Below, in pieces: positions 55,673 to 62,800 of a stretch of 64,000 nt of DNA; position 1 is the stretch's first letter; the number at the start of each line of letters is the position of its first letter. Position numbers and translations under genes: made by a program. The notes below the pieces were generated by a model, which saw nothing but the letters and a program-made list of their open reading frames with translations, ran no database searches and was not told where the DNA came from. Source of the stretch: Leptoclinus maculatus (taxonomy: Eukaryota > Chordata > Actinopteri > Perciformes > Stichaeidae); assembly GCA_032191485.1 (NCBI GenBank), contig JAVDOI010000016.1, positions 11,580,759 to 11,644,758 of the forward strand, in the 5' to 3' direction.

Positions 55673-56817
55673 AGTGCAAATGGAAATTGAATCTTTGGTG
55701 TGCTAATCCCGTTAAATAGTAATTCAGCGGTAAAGGGAGATTGTGGGCGGTTATTTGTAGTTTGCACATACATTTGGGTAACTCGGCGTGCGCGCGTGCA
55801 CGCTGGAGGGTGTGTGCATGCTGGTGTCTGGGTGTCAGTCAAATATACATTTGGTCAAGGGGAAAGATAACAGTTGTCAGCTTTGACATTCTTTCTGTTG
55901 TTAGTCTCTGCTGTCAGATTCTGTGGATGAGGTTTTGAAACCATGTGTTGAGCTCATATGCTGACATGAGACTATAAACGTTGAAAACATATGTACATTG
56001 TGGCCACTGCATTAGCACATAGGAGGAATTGAGATATCACAAAGAAACCTATTACCTTCCTGTCTGTCAGGCCCGAGGCATTCAAAAGCAGAATGGCAAA
56101 CCTCATAGAGCGCCTACAGCTAGCTCCAAATAGCAGGCCTGTGATTGGCCCGGCTCACATGGTGTCAAATGTGACTGGAAAAACAAATCACACAAAACAT
56201 TTCGATGCAGTTGAGCCTTTATAGCTTCCAGTGTCTCTGCTTCAGCCTCCTTTGTTTTGTAATAGAACGTCCAGCACAGATAAATGGAAAGACTCGCATG
56301 TAAACGGCCTTCAAGCCCACGCATGCACTTCAAACCTCACAGTGTATTAGGGAACCCACTGTGCACTGTGGTTATTCAGATCGGTGGTATGGTTGTTTTG
56401 ATTGGTTCCCTCTCTGGGCAACAATAAAGATTTACTGTCCTGCATGAACCACATCCAACCTCCCACTGACTGATTTCGTCTTGCTCTGTCTCCTCCACAG
56501 ACCATGGGTTACTCAGGGGTCCCATCTGTGACATTGATAGTTGGCTGTGGTCTGTCTTGCCTCTCCTTGATCACATTGTCTGTGATCTACGGTGTGCTAT
56601 GGAGGTAACCGCAACACTTAAGGATGATTTCACTTTGTGCATTTTTTTACAACATCATATTTGCTAAATCGTGTGATAACAATGGTTGCTTTTATCGTTC
56701 TTGTTTTTCTTCAGATATATTCGCTCTGAACGATCCATCATCCTGCTCAACTTCTGCTTATCTATAATCTGCTCCAACATATTGATCCTTATTGGACAAA
56801 CGCAGACGCACAATGTG
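13129..56817 (+). CDS. adgrb3: adgrb3 (BAI3), adhesion GPCR B3, internal 17 coding exons, partial at both ends
   Basis: This is the central part of an adhesion G-protein-coupled receptor of the brain-specific angiogenesis inhibitor family, a plasma-membrane receptor at neuronal synapses. Joining the 17 exons listed separately gives 685 codons without a stop, and all exon phases agree. Domain order by window residue: linker 1-37, four TSP1 repeats 38-256, hormone-receptor domain about 257-326, GAIN domain about 327-604 ending in the GPS, then TM1 about 624-648 and TM2 about 656-676. Four TSP1 repeats, the linker motif KSQRPRSVH and the GAIN sequence all match remembered vertebrate BAI3; BAI1 has five TSP1 repeats. 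The upstream exon (signal peptide, CUB) and downstream exons (TM3-7, tail) are outside the window. The family and paralogue calls come from memory of the proteins, not from a search. The exon structure is read directly from the sequence. Confidence 0.95.
15302..15345. repeat. (TA)22 microsatellite
   Basis: An uninterrupted TA dinucleotide run in intron 1; likely polymorphic in length. Confidence 0.97.
15437..15480. repeat. 19-bp direct repeat, 25-bp period
   Basis: Two identical copies of tataatgactattgttaat occur at 15437-15455 and 15462-15480, a small local tandem duplication. Confidence 0.9.
15761..15922 (+). CDS. adgrb3: adgrb3 exon 2: TSP type-1 repeat 1
   Basis: The acceptor is cccacacag and the donor is CCAG|gtagtg. 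The exon is 162 bp, phase 1-1, residues 38-91. It encodes one complete thrombospondin type-1 repeat: tryptophan ladder EEWSQWSSC, then CSVTCGQG, two internal Arg (RTRTC), and six cysteines ending NNTAPCP. CSVTCG fits the C-x-x-S/T-C-G O-fucosylation pattern, W-x-x-W fits C-mannosylation, and NNT is an N-glycosylation sequon. As a symmetric exon it could be skipped or duplicated without a frameshift. Confidence 0.96.
17350..18690 (-). other. unresolved block with minus-strand open frames, possible old transposon or gene fragment
   Basis: On the minus strand, 17871-17596 is open for 91 residues of protein-like composition (KYDWAAFILKKK, then GDKVRVIFGKAEMLLYFGR). A second open segment is at 17561-17355. 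Near 18490 the minus strand reads EHAVLVDLREHPTQAQ followed by a gtatat donor-like site. Upstream of that, about 18480-18560 is richer in CpG and contains an NRF1-like core (gcgcatgc on minus). I do not recognise the protein. It could be a decayed transposon gene or chance. Confidence 0.25.
18605..18676. repeat. 36-bp tandem duplication
   Basis: Two adjacent 36-bp units (18605-18640 and 18641-18676) differ at one base. Because 36 is a multiple of three, the + strand frame repeats MSFKINHTSDAH twice, but there is no other sign of coding. Confidence 0.95.
21986..22016. repeat. (ATTTT)n pentanucleotide repeat
   Basis: About six ATTTT units lie roughly 90 bp upstream of the exon 3 acceptor and extend a T-rich region before it. 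Confidence 0.9.
22103..22267 (+). CDS. adgrb3: adgrb3 exon 3: TSP type-1 repeat 2
   Basis: The acceptor is gtgcccgcag and the donor is CCCAG|gtatca. The exon is 165 bp, phase 1-1, residues 92-146. It begins VHGVWDEWSPWSLC and contains CSFTCGRG followed by RTRTRMC, the layered Trp/Arg core of a TSP1 repeat, with six cysteines. CSFTCG again fits the O-fucosylation consensus. An ATTTT pentanucleotide tract lies about 90 bp upstream of the acceptor. The repeat starting VHGVW is characteristic of BAI3 repeat 2. Confidence 0.96.
22268..23004 (+). other. adgrb3 intron 3
   Basis: A short intron of 737 bp between TSP1 repeats 2 and 3, with a T-rich 3' end. Nothing else was seen. Confidence 0.93.
23005..23169 (+). 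CDS. adgrb3: adgrb3 exon 4: TSP type-1 repeat 3
   Basis: The acceptor is gtgcctcag and the donor is ACAG|gtaaaa. The exon is 165 bp, phase 1-1, residues 147-201. It encodes VDGQWQEWSSWSDC, CSVTCANGTQQ and ECRGHWAESREC, with six cysteines. The residue after the second cysteine is Ala (TCAN), so the O-fucose consensus C-x-x-S/T-C-G is not met here. NGT is an N-glycosylation sequon. The intron before it is short (737 bp). Confidence 0.96.
23170..25011 (+). other. adgrb3 intron 4
   Basis: An 1842-bp intron with a 20-base G homopolymer at 24477-24496. No gene or recognisable repeat was seen. Confidence 0.92.
24477..24496. repeat. poly(G) tract, 20 bases
   Basis: An uninterrupted G run on the + strand. 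Length is liable to vary between individuals and reads. Confidence 0.95.
25012..25176 (+). CDS. adgrb3: adgrb3 exon 5: TSP type-1 repeat 4
   Basis: The acceptor is tccgttgtag and the donor is CCAG|gtgagc. The exon is 165 bp, phase 1-1, residues 202-256. It encodes ANGQWNPWGPWSGC, CSKSCDGGWQRR and EEVRKCSDQRC. It has the six-cysteine TSP1 pattern, but CSKSCD lacks the Gly needed for the usual O-fucosylation motif. It is the last TSP1 repeat before the hormone-receptor domain. Confidence 0.96.
25177..25689 (+). other. adgrb3 intron 5
   Basis: A 513-bp intron between TSP1 repeat 4 and the hormone-receptor domain. Nothing notable inside. Confidence 0.93.
25690..25791 (+). CDS. adgrb3: adgrb3 exon 6: hormone-receptor domain, first part
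   Basis: The acceptor is gcttttaag and the donor is ACAG|gtaagg. The exon is 102 bp, phase 1-1, residues 257-290. It encodes APYEICPEDYAVSMVW, then RRTPSGELAF and CPPNATG. This is the start of the HormR fold found in family B and adhesion GPCRs: the conserved Cys, the Trp and the P-x-G-x-x-A turn are visible. NAT is an N-glycosylation sequon. An exon starting after AAG rather than CAG is unusual only mildly. Confidence 0.94.
27356..27395. repeat. (AT)20 microsatellite
   Basis: An uninterrupted AT dinucleotide run of 40 bp in intron 6. Confidence 0.96.
27586..28080. repeat. possible degenerate dispersed fish repeat
   Basis: It starts with caagtttatttgtaaagcc and then has a cacaaagcccacat motif and aaaaacgcctc-like and caggag segments. 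This resembles a repeat frequent in percomorph genomes (tcaagtttatttgtatagc...aaaaacctcc...). The copy is diverged and its boundaries are guesses. Confidence 0.35.
29953..29973. repeat. (AG)n microsatellite
   Basis: About ten AG units in intron 6. Confidence 0.9.
30520..30747 (+). promoter_or_regulatory. extended C/T-rich tract upstream of exon 7 acceptor
   Basis: More than 200 bases with very few purines, including C18 at 30614-30631 and CTCTCT runs, run up to the tctacag acceptor. Such a tract can bind PTB or poly(C)-binding proteins and can form triplex or i-motif DNA. A regulatory role on exon 7 is inferred, not shown. Confidence 0.5.
30748..30854 (+). CDS. adgrb3: adgrb3 exon 7: hormone-receptor domain, second part
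   Basis: The acceptor is cctctacag and the donor is CAATCA|gtaggt. The exon is 107 bp, phase 1 to phase 0, residues 291-326. It encodes GTTSRRCSLDYRGMAFW, then EQPSYARCITNEF, closing the HormR domain with the final cysteines and Trp. A pyrimidine-rich tract of more than 200 bp, including 18 consecutive C, precedes the acceptor. Because 107 is not a multiple of three, skipping it would shift the frame. Translation stays open past the donor to a stop at 30999-31001. Confidence 0.94.
30855..31853 (+). other. adgrb3 intron 7
   Basis: A 999-bp intron. The exon 7 frame stays open from the donor to a stop codon at 30999-31001, so retention would add 48 residues. Tandem acceptors end the intron (31853 and 31859). 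Nothing else was seen. Confidence 0.92.
31854..32048 (+). CDS. adgrb3: adgrb3 exon 8: start of GAIN domain (subdomain A)
   Basis: The donor is GTGCAA|gtaagt. The exon is 195 bp, phase 0-0, residues 327-391. It encodes HLAKGQRMLAGDGMSQVTKN, then LDLTQRKNFYAGDLL and EILRNVTETFKRASY, the helical GAIN subdomain A, with one NVT sequon. Two acceptors six bases apart are possible: tttttggag| at 31853 gives VQGHLAKG, and gaggttcag| at 31859 gives GHLAKG. I chose the upstream one because remembered BAI3 has two more residues before HLAKG (I-K-E-H), but the downstream CAG acceptor is the stronger consensus. Both keep the frame. Confidence 0.9.
32049..33958 (+). other. adgrb3 intron 8
   Basis: A 1910-bp intron with a run of A at about 32202-32217. 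No gene or recognised repeat was seen. Confidence 0.92.
33959..34027 (+). CDS. adgrb3: adgrb3 exon 9: GAIN domain
   Basis: The acceptor is atctccacag and the donor is CAAAAG|gtaagc. The exon is 69 bp, phase 0-0, residues 392-414. It encodes NFFQIISNLLEEENKEKW followed by EDAQK, an amphipathic helix of GAIN subdomain A. It is a short exon of 23 whole codons, so in-frame skipping is possible. Confidence 0.94.
34028..36867 (+). other. adgrb3 intron 9
   Basis: A 2840-bp intron. The stretch 35190-35740 is richer in CpG than neighbouring introns, and an unbroken + frame covers 35143-35823 without a recognisable product. No repeat was recognised. Confidence 0.9.
36868..36976 (+). CDS. adgrb3: adgrb3 exon 10: GAIN domain
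   Basis: The acceptor is tcctgtccag and the donor is TTGG|gtaaga. The exon is 109 bp, phase 0 to phase 1, residues 415-450. It encodes IYPGAVELMQVIEEF, then HIVGLGMKDFHNAYLMTGN, continuing the helical part of GAIN. The G left at the end joins TG of the next exon to make Val in the VASIQ motif. Confidence 0.94.
38346..38363. repeat. poly(C) tract, 18 bases
   Basis: An uninterrupted C run in intron 10. Confidence 0.95.
39771..39786. repeat. poly(G) tract, 16 bases
   Basis: An uninterrupted G run in intron 10. Confidence 0.95.
41700..41995. mobile_element. foldback (MITE-like) element of a percomorph repeat family
   Basis: The left arm, roughly 41715-41810 (ttgctgagagtgagatgac, then ctctcatatctgcatgg and ggttagcttagcttagctta), is an imperfect reverse complement of the right arm, roughly 41890-41985 (gctaagctaactggtggc, then tcatctaattctcagcaaag). 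The right end gaataagcgtatttcccaaa is one I recognise from a repeat present in many copies in percomorph fish. There is no coding capacity, so it is a non-autonomous element. Boundaries are approximate. Confidence 0.75.
42211..42357 (+). CDS. adgrb3: adgrb3 exon 11: GAIN domain, start of beta subdomain B
   Basis: The acceptor is aatcctgcag and the donor is GCAG|gtatgt. The exon is 147 bp, phase 1-1, residues 451-499. It encodes VASIQRLPAVSVMTDINF, PMKGRKGMVDWARNSEDK and VVIPKGLF. The Gly/Lys-rich loop followed by WARNSED is highly conserved in the BAI family. Its last codons (VSQSAE) differ most from remembered mammalian BAI3. Confidence 0.94.
42358..43291 (+). other. adgrb3 intron 11
   Basis: A 934-bp intron with a short TA-rich patch just after the donor. 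Nothing else was seen. Confidence 0.93.
43292..43367 (+). CDS. adgrb3: adgrb3 exon 12: GAIN domain beta strands
   Basis: The acceptor is tccccttttag and the donor is CCAAA|gtaagg. The exon is 76 bp, phase 1 to phase 2, residues 500-524. It encodes EMEGSPVFILGTVLYKTLG followed by LMLPSP, strands of GAIN subdomain B. The donor and both phases fit the flanking exons. Confidence 0.93.
43368..45013 (+). other. adgrb3 intron 12
   Basis: A 1646-bp intron. A GC-richer patch at 43740-43920 and a short ATTAG repeat at about 44606-44626 are visible. An open + frame at 44147-44572 has no recognisable product. Confidence 0.9.
45014..45116 (+). CDS. adgrb3: adgrb3 exon 13: GAIN domain beta strands
   Basis: The acceptor is tttgatttag and the donor is GCAAAT|gtaagc. 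The exon is 103 bp, phase 2 to phase 0, residues 525-559. It encodes KNHTVVNSKVIAVTVRPEP and then HLEIELAHLAN. NHT is an N-glycosylation sequon. The strand I-E-L-A-H-L is the conserved one directly before the GPS region. Confidence 0.94.
45117..45632 (+). other. adgrb3 intron 13
   Basis: A 516-bp intron with a GATGAT-rich stretch near 45550-45580. Nothing else was seen. Confidence 0.92.
45633..45676 (+). CDS. adgrb3: adgrb3 exon 14: 44-bp exon carrying the first part of the GPS
   Basis: The acceptor is tgccttccag and the donor is ATAAT|gtaagt. The exon is 44 bp, phase 0 to phase 2, residues 560-573 plus two bases. It encodes GTMHPYCALWDSTI. C-x-x-W here is the first Cys/Trp pair of the GPS motif; the remaining GPS cysteines are in exon 15. 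Skipping it would shift the frame. It is separated from exon 15 by the longest complete intron of the window (9730 bp). Confidence 0.93.
47926..47993. repeat. 9-bp minisatellite
   Basis: About seven and a half near-perfect copies of gaatactga in tandem. The minus strand therefore reads a repeating Ser-Ile-Leu, which is a by-product of the repeat. Confidence 0.95.
48184..48390. mobile_element. degenerate copy of a hAT-type MITE-like fish repeat
   Basis: It starts cagtggtggaaagtggctg and continues tactgtacttaagtgcaat, then gcgggacttttactagtaa and tttacataagtaaatgac. This follows, with an internal deletion, a repeat I know from many fish genomes that begins CAGTGGTGGAA and ends with its complement TTCCACCACTG. 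The right terminus is lost in this copy. Confidence 0.7.
51200..51740. repeat. possible dispersed repeat block
   Basis: The sequence carries CCAATCAC and several short inverted segments, for example cagttatat...atataactg at about 51453-51475. It looks like multi-copy fish sequence to me, but I cannot name the family and see no clear ends. Confidence 0.3.
54480..55370 (+). promoter_or_regulatory. CpG-dense segment, candidate internal promoter upstream of GPS/7TM exons
   Basis: By hand count there are about 44 CpG dinucleotides in roughly 890 bp, against only a few per several hundred bp in most introns here. It ends just before exon 15. Inside it, a purine-rich stretch at about 54900-55029 ends ACAG|gtaaat, like a non-coding first exon with a donor. 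There is no obvious TATA box. Promoter function is an inference. Confidence 0.4.
55030..55035 (+). promoter_or_regulatory. candidate 5' splice site of an alternative first exon
   Basis: CACACAG|gtaaat fits the donor consensus and lies 377 bp upstream of the exon 15 acceptor, after a purine-rich stretch that looks like 5'UTR. No supporting transcript can be seen from sequence alone. Confidence 0.3.
55407..55533 (+). CDS. adgrb3: adgrb3 exon 15: GPS motif and tethered-agonist segment
   Basis: The acceptor is cttcttgcag and the donor is GAAATA|gtaagt. The exon is 127 bp, phase 2 to phase 0, residues 574-616. It encodes NDSWGAWSAKGC, HTKCLCDRVSTFAILAQ and QPREI. W, C and C-x-C complete the GPS disulfides. 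In cleaving adhesion GPCRs the site is H-L-S/T; here the aligned residues are R602-V603-S604, so self-cleavage is not expected from the consensus. S-T-F-A-I-L-A-Q corresponds to the tethered agonist. NDS is a sequon formed across the exon junction region. Confidence 0.95.
55534..56500 (+). other. adgrb3 intron 15
   Basis: A 967-bp intron with a GT microsatellite at 55616-55670 and a GCGTGCGCGCGTGCACG-type patch at about 55785-55802, both prone to Z-DNA. Nothing else was seen. Confidence 0.93.
55616..55670. repeat. (GT)27 microsatellite
   Basis: An uninterrupted GT run of 55 bp, about 85 bp downstream of exon 15. Length is probably polymorphic. Confidence 0.97.
56501..56604 (+). CDS. adgrb3: adgrb3 exon 16: transmembrane helix 1
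   Basis: The acceptor is ctcctccacag and the donor is TGGAG|gtaacc. The exon is 104 bp, phase 0 to phase 2, residues 617-650. It begins TMGYSGVPSVTL and continues with the hydrophobic TM1 segment through CLSLITLSVIYGVLW. The codons ACC ATG G at its start place an in-frame Met in a strong translation-start context a few residues before TM1. Confidence 0.95.
56715..56817 (+). CDS. adgrb3: adgrb3 exon 17: intracellular loop 1 and transmembrane helix 2
   Basis: The acceptor is tttttcttcag and the donor is AATGTG|gtaagt. The exon is 103 bp, phase 2 to phase 0, residues 651-685. It encodes RYIRSERSIILLNF, then CLSIICSNILIL and IGQTQTHNV. R-Y-I-R-S-E-R is the first intracellular loop and the following hydrophobic stretch is TM2. 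It is the last coding exon in the window; the next (start of TM3 region) must lie beyond 64000. Confidence 0.95.
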
Positions 56818-59800
56818 GTAAGTGTCATTTACGGATTTGTTCAGCACAGTTTATAAAAAGCATGGAGGTCCAGTGGTCTTTTTTATATATCTACGAATGG
56901 AAGTCGGATAATGGTGCAGTGGAAAGATCCACGTGGCACTTCACTGTGGCCATGTCTAGGTTGGAAAGAGCTCCTTATTTTTGTATTGGCCACAGTGAGC
57001 ATTTGGTTGAGATCTTTACGCTGTGTCATACAGTTCATAATGCAGAACATCATGAGGGTCCTGTTCATGATTTTTGGAGGTAAACAACAGTAGAAACTCC
57101 ATCATCTTCACCTGTTCCCAGTTCATTTGAGACATTTCAATCAACCCTTATTATCCTTATTTTGAAAAGTCTCACTGGTCATTTACCAGAGGTCTGATCT
57201 ACAAAAATAATGCCTTTTGTGAACCAGATATTGGCTTTGTCATTGAGAGTACAAAAACAAGAATATAACACATACGTTATAGCCTCTTTCATGCAAATTA
57301 CTCATCTTCTTTTGAGTCTCGGCAGACAAGCTTCTCATATTTCATCCAAATGGAAAATTAAGTGTTCCTAATGCCTCTATAAGATGTCGATCCACTTTGC
57401 GTTGGCTAAGGACAACTGGTGTTACATTGTCCTCTGGTAAATCTTAGACTGCCCAATCTGTTGGCGTTGAGAAAGTCTCTAATTGCAGTAAAAGGTGCGA
57501 TGTCATAAAGAAAAAGAAAAAAAAAGAAACCGAAGAGGACAGTCAGGTCACTTTGAGATGAAACACTAATGCCAGTTTTATTACTGTGGTTCAAACCTGA
57601 AGCACTGCAATCAGTTACAAGTCTGACAGTTAAAGAGATTCAACAGTGTAGGAGCAGCAAGGCAGACATGGTGCACACCAGGAGACATGGCGCACCAGTC
57701 AATCAAAGACTGATGAATTATTGCGATGCCAACCATATATCGGTGACGCTAAGGCGCAGCTTTAAAGTTGGGCTGGAGGATAGTTAGAAAAGTTAGAAAA
57801 CAGTTTTTGTTCAGATGTCAATGAGAGCTGAACTTCAAAAAGGACAACGGCCCCCGTTAACTTCTTCCAATAAATATGTATCGCTTCCTCTCTCTGTCTT
57901 CATAACTGGCCAGTACACAAGTGGCTGATGTAAAAGATTGTTTTGGCAAACGGTAGTTGGAATTTACAAGCTGCCCACGCAGATGACCTTCTCTGTCATT
58001 TGGCAGCGCTACACAATTACACATTATCCATTTTGTTGCGTAACCACATTCTCAGTATACCTTTACCTTTTGGAAGGAACACGCAGTTTTTGTCCCCTCA
58101 AAATGCCAATATCATAATGCCTCCCCCTATTCACTTTCCCCATGTTCAATGAAAATTGAACATAGGATAATGAATGAATAATGAATAAATTAATTCAAAT
58201 TAAAAGTGTCTGAAGTGTGTTTGGTAAACCTACAATGTCTGGTTACTGGTGACACTATGGATTAAATGTGGACGAAATGCACTACCTGTAACCATTCAGT
58301 CCAAAAGGAACTGACCATTTTGATCTCATAGAAAAACAAACAAACAGCATCCACATGTTTCTTTGCTGGCCCTGACATATCTGGCACACAATGCACAAAG
58401 CTTTAGGGCATGTTTAAAGCTGAGCTGATTTGAAGCCTTGTCGGATTTAATCAGGGCTCTAGTCGTCTCCTGTCTTGATTATGAGGACCACCACTTAACA
58501 TGGACTACTCACTTGGCATGCTGGCTAATAGGATATCTGTCTCTGAAATCTGCAAAGAGATTCGGTGGTTTTCAGAAAATCCACTGACATTCTGAAGATG
58601 TAATTTCAGCGTCTCTCAGAGTGACTCAACAAACTGATTCATTTATTTGTAACTGGCCAATATTGTTTTTTTATACTGAACATTACAACTGCACAAATTT
58701 ACATTTGTAATCTAATCATGGATCAAATCATTCTGTTATGTGAAAGGGTAGCTCTTAGTGATGAACCCAGAGAGAATCATCACCAGACTCAACGGTTCCC
58801 CTCAGCTCTGTTGAGCGTTTTAGCATCTTTCTGCTCATTGTTTGGTTTTACTGCCTGCAACGTTACTGGTTTTGGTTCACTTTCATGGCTCTCGTCAACC
58901 TTGTTTCCAGCAGCAGGTAGCAGGTATAAGCAGAGCTCTTCTGCTGCCTGCTGCTAGTTAGCGACCAGCTGGTGAACATAGTGGAGCATTTAGCAGCCAA
59001 AGAGACAGATATTTTAGATAATTTTGTTGGAGGTCATAAACAGGAAGCTAAAAGCTAAAAGGAGAGTGGATATTGGACTTACATTCAGCAGGTGGCCAGA
59101 AACACGACTCCAAAATGAATGCTTAAATTGTTCTTCATCTTTTGGATGTGTCATTTGGCAACTGTGTGGCGAACACATTTGCCGTATCAACTTTTTAAAA
59201 TGTCAGTATTGTGTTTAAAGCGTGTGAGGGTCCAAAACAAATCGATGAATGCAGGTTTTATTATTAAATTCTGCATTTTTTTTTTATTAACGTAAGGTTG
59301 TCTCTGTGTATATATACAGACATATGTACATATTACCGATAATGTTTGATCTTGTTTTCTTTTCATCTGGAGAACCTATGACAATCAAAACTCAAATTTC
59401 ATTATTTGTATTCCTAAAGTGGATGCACCAAAAGCTTAAAGATCACGAGATCCTATTATTTCAAACATTTCAGATAAAAAATAGACTTAATTTGCATTCT
59501 AAGTTCTAAAATAGCTAAACCAGCATTTTACCTATTCATTTTTCACAGCCTCAAAAAAAAAAAAACGTTACGAAACCTAACTAGCTCTTTCGGGGCTCGT
59601 CATCAACAACGGTACGGTACATCGTTGTTGGTTCAGTCAAGTTTAGAAAGCTGTGTTTGTCTTCTCTAACATCCACGATGCTGCGGATAAAACTTCCAGG
59701 GCCATGAATGTATCACTACTATCCCTTTGTTCCGTCTTGAATGTGTCGCTCCTGTTGTAATAATATTTGAGAAATATCTCATGTGTTTGATCAGACACAC

Positions 59801-62800
59801 TGTAGAGCCCAATGTTTCAGCAGTAGGCCAGCGAGAGGAGAAAACATAGCCCCTGTGTGGGTTTAATTGCATGCTGCCTGACACTGCCTCACTTGTTTTT
59901 CCTCCAACTCTTGTAAGAAGTGCATATAATTGGCTCCACTGTTTGTGGATTCAGACTTGCTCATCGTCTAATAGAAATCATCTCTTTGGTGTGGAGGTGT
60001 CTTCTGGGAGCAGGAAGTCAGTGAGTCACCTTTGCCTGTGTTTTGCCTTTGTCCTCTGTTGTTGTTCGTCTTGGATTATAGAAAGAAGACAGAGCGAAGC
60101 ACGGAGGGAAGGTAGAATTAGGGTTTCTTGGAGTTAGAGTTCCTTTAAAATATTCATCTAATAATGAGCAGGAATGTATTATGCTGAACATTAAGTGGGT
60201 GAAAGTCAAGGTAACCGGGGTCTATTGAGTGTCAACAGAAAACCTTTACCTTTTATAAAATGATTTATTTTAAAGTCATAAAGTCATCTGGTCAGGAGTA
60301 ATGTGAGCTAACACAGTTCTTTAAACAAACAGCTTTGTACAACTTATCTGCTATTATCTGATTTATGACCGCCTGATGCAACACAAGATTGTGTACAAAA
60401 TGATCACCTTTTGTTTAAATGCTGCAAGTCATGTATCGTCACAGATGGCTTATCAAAGCTGGCATCTAGTCAAGAGTGAACATCAAATTCAAATAAGCTT
60501 TATTGATGTGAATGTTCAGGTTACGTTATTGCCTAAAGCTAAATTACATGTTCTTGAATAATTATATTGAACACAAAGACAACAAAATAGATAGTGACTA
60601 GATAACACATAGACTTTAAACACACACACATCAACTTTTACAAATGAAATCAAACAGAAACATTTACTTCAGAGCTTGTAGAAACTCTCAGTGTATGCGG
60701 CAACAGTCAACAGATTTTGCAGCTAACATTGCACATTGATTTTTCTCACCACATAAATATGGCAGTTGCTGAGGATCGGGCAGATGGATACACTCGGGGT
60801 ATATATTATTTATTTTTCCAAAGAAAACTTCTAGTACATCCTTATATATTCCCCAAGTACAGTAGAAGTGAGATTCCACTGAGTCCACTCAGTCTGTACA
60901 TTGTTAAGCATTTTCCTTATATACCGGTACTTGCTATTCAAGAAATGGAAACTTCTAACTTTGAATTAAATATATTCTGTAATTCCAATGATATTAGCAA
61001 ATTCAGCCCCTTTGTATATTCTCAGTTACAACATTATACTGACCATTTTAATGAGGTTTAAATAAAGACATAATCATTCCTACACATGTTCAAGATGTCA
61101 AATAGAAAACATGCCCAAGGGCATATATGTACTGTATATAACACATGCAGTAACTGCAGTATGCACATTTAAGCAATAGTATATTTTTAGTACACGAAAC
61201 TTGACCTCCCTTATAGTGAGGTGCAGCAAAGAGGGATTTCATTTTTTCCCTGGCTTCCATTCAAAGGTTAAACTTTTTAAATACATGCTTGGTGCATTAA
61301 AACAGGCAAAATCAACATATAGCTCATTCCTACACATTTGTCTGCCGCTTTATAACAGCAGGAATCCTCTGGTGAGAATAATTCTATGCATTGTTTTGAG
61401 CCTTAAGAGTGTTACATATTTAAATAAAGTAGGCAGAAGTAGACATTTTGTGACTAAGTGTCAAAGGCGATGCATTTTGTTCAGTGGTTCAACAACACTT
61501 TGCCACTACCGCTATTGTTGTTTGTAGTTTTGAATGTGCTCCACCCAAGCACCCACTGTATAAAGCACCGGGGCACTTTTTGCTTGATTTAAAAGGAGGG
61601 TGCTTCAATCAAAATAAAATAAAAAACCAGCCTCCTCCTCCCACACGGATCCGGAGCAGTTGGGAAGATAAAAGTACTGCTGTAAGGTATGGTTCAGATT
61701 CTTCAGCAACATTTAAAATAACGTTGTTGATCTTAACTTGAACTGTACTTGAGATACAATTAATGTGCTTCTCCCCAGCTAGCTAACTCCTAAATCTCCT
61801 CTAAGGGTGTATCGCAGTAATGGTGATATGTATTCAAAGTCAAGTGAAACTGAAAGTTCACTGCATTCTTATTAACCAATTAATGAATCTGTAAATGATT
61901 AAATAATAAATTGTGATTGGCAAATAAAAATGCCTGGAGCTCTGAGGAAAATATTGTAATCACCATGTCAACATTAGTTTAATCCAATTATGAAAGAGGG
62001 TCTTCTTCAGCAATATGTCACTGCTCCCTTTTTTTCCCCTTCCAATGGCTCGTCATTGCATTATGAAGCAAAGTGTGCAACAGCTCAAGGCAATTAGGCT
62101 TTCAGTTTGTAATATACGGAGCGGCAAGGCTCAGCCCGGAGCTTTTAGTCCGAGTCTAGTCAGGCCACGGTGAGACATTCTTCAAAATGTCCTGCCCTGA
62201 CCTTAAACTGCTATTATCTAACTGGCTTGAAGTAATACTCGTCAGCTCCCACCCCTTACCTCCGTGTCTATCAGCTCTGCAATGTTTTAATGTGGTCCCT
62301 TCCTCAGTTCCTCTGTTTCCATGGATACTGACACAGTGTGCTGAACATCTCCAGGCATTTGCCTTTCCAAAGGGCAGCGTGAACTCTAGGTTTCAAACCT
62401 TGTTTTTCTATGACTACCTATGTCCATCCGGTTCTATCGTAAATGTCCTCATAATGTACCTTCCTCTCTTTTCAAAAGCACAGTTTTTATATCTGAGGAC
62501 TAACGAGGCTGGGTGGTACAGGCACCCGAGTGAACCGTGAAACACAACGGCTGCAATGTGACCTGTTTCCAGGGAACAAGGCAGGCTCTATTTCCTGCAC
62601 CTTGGACAGCACATGAGCAACAGCAACACTAGAATTAGCTTTGCATCAACAGGCAGTGTAGCTACTGTATGACAGACCCACATGTTTTTCCCCTTCACTT
62701 CAAAATATGTTTTTACTTCCATATACGATTTCTTTACACTGATTTGTCATATTTATCCTGTAATAACCACATACGGCACAGCAGTATACGAACATACAGA

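Noticed and set aside
13129..56817. Assignment to adgrb1 or adgrb2 instead of adgrb3
   Set aside because: BAI1 has five TSP1 repeats and BAI2 differs in linker and GAIN sequence as I recall; the linker KSQRPRSVH and repeat starts VHGVW, VDGQW and ANGQW fit BAI3.
59604..59630. Small palindrome caacaacg...cgttgttg
   Set aside because: It has 8-bp arms only, no surrounding structure, and is consistent with chance.
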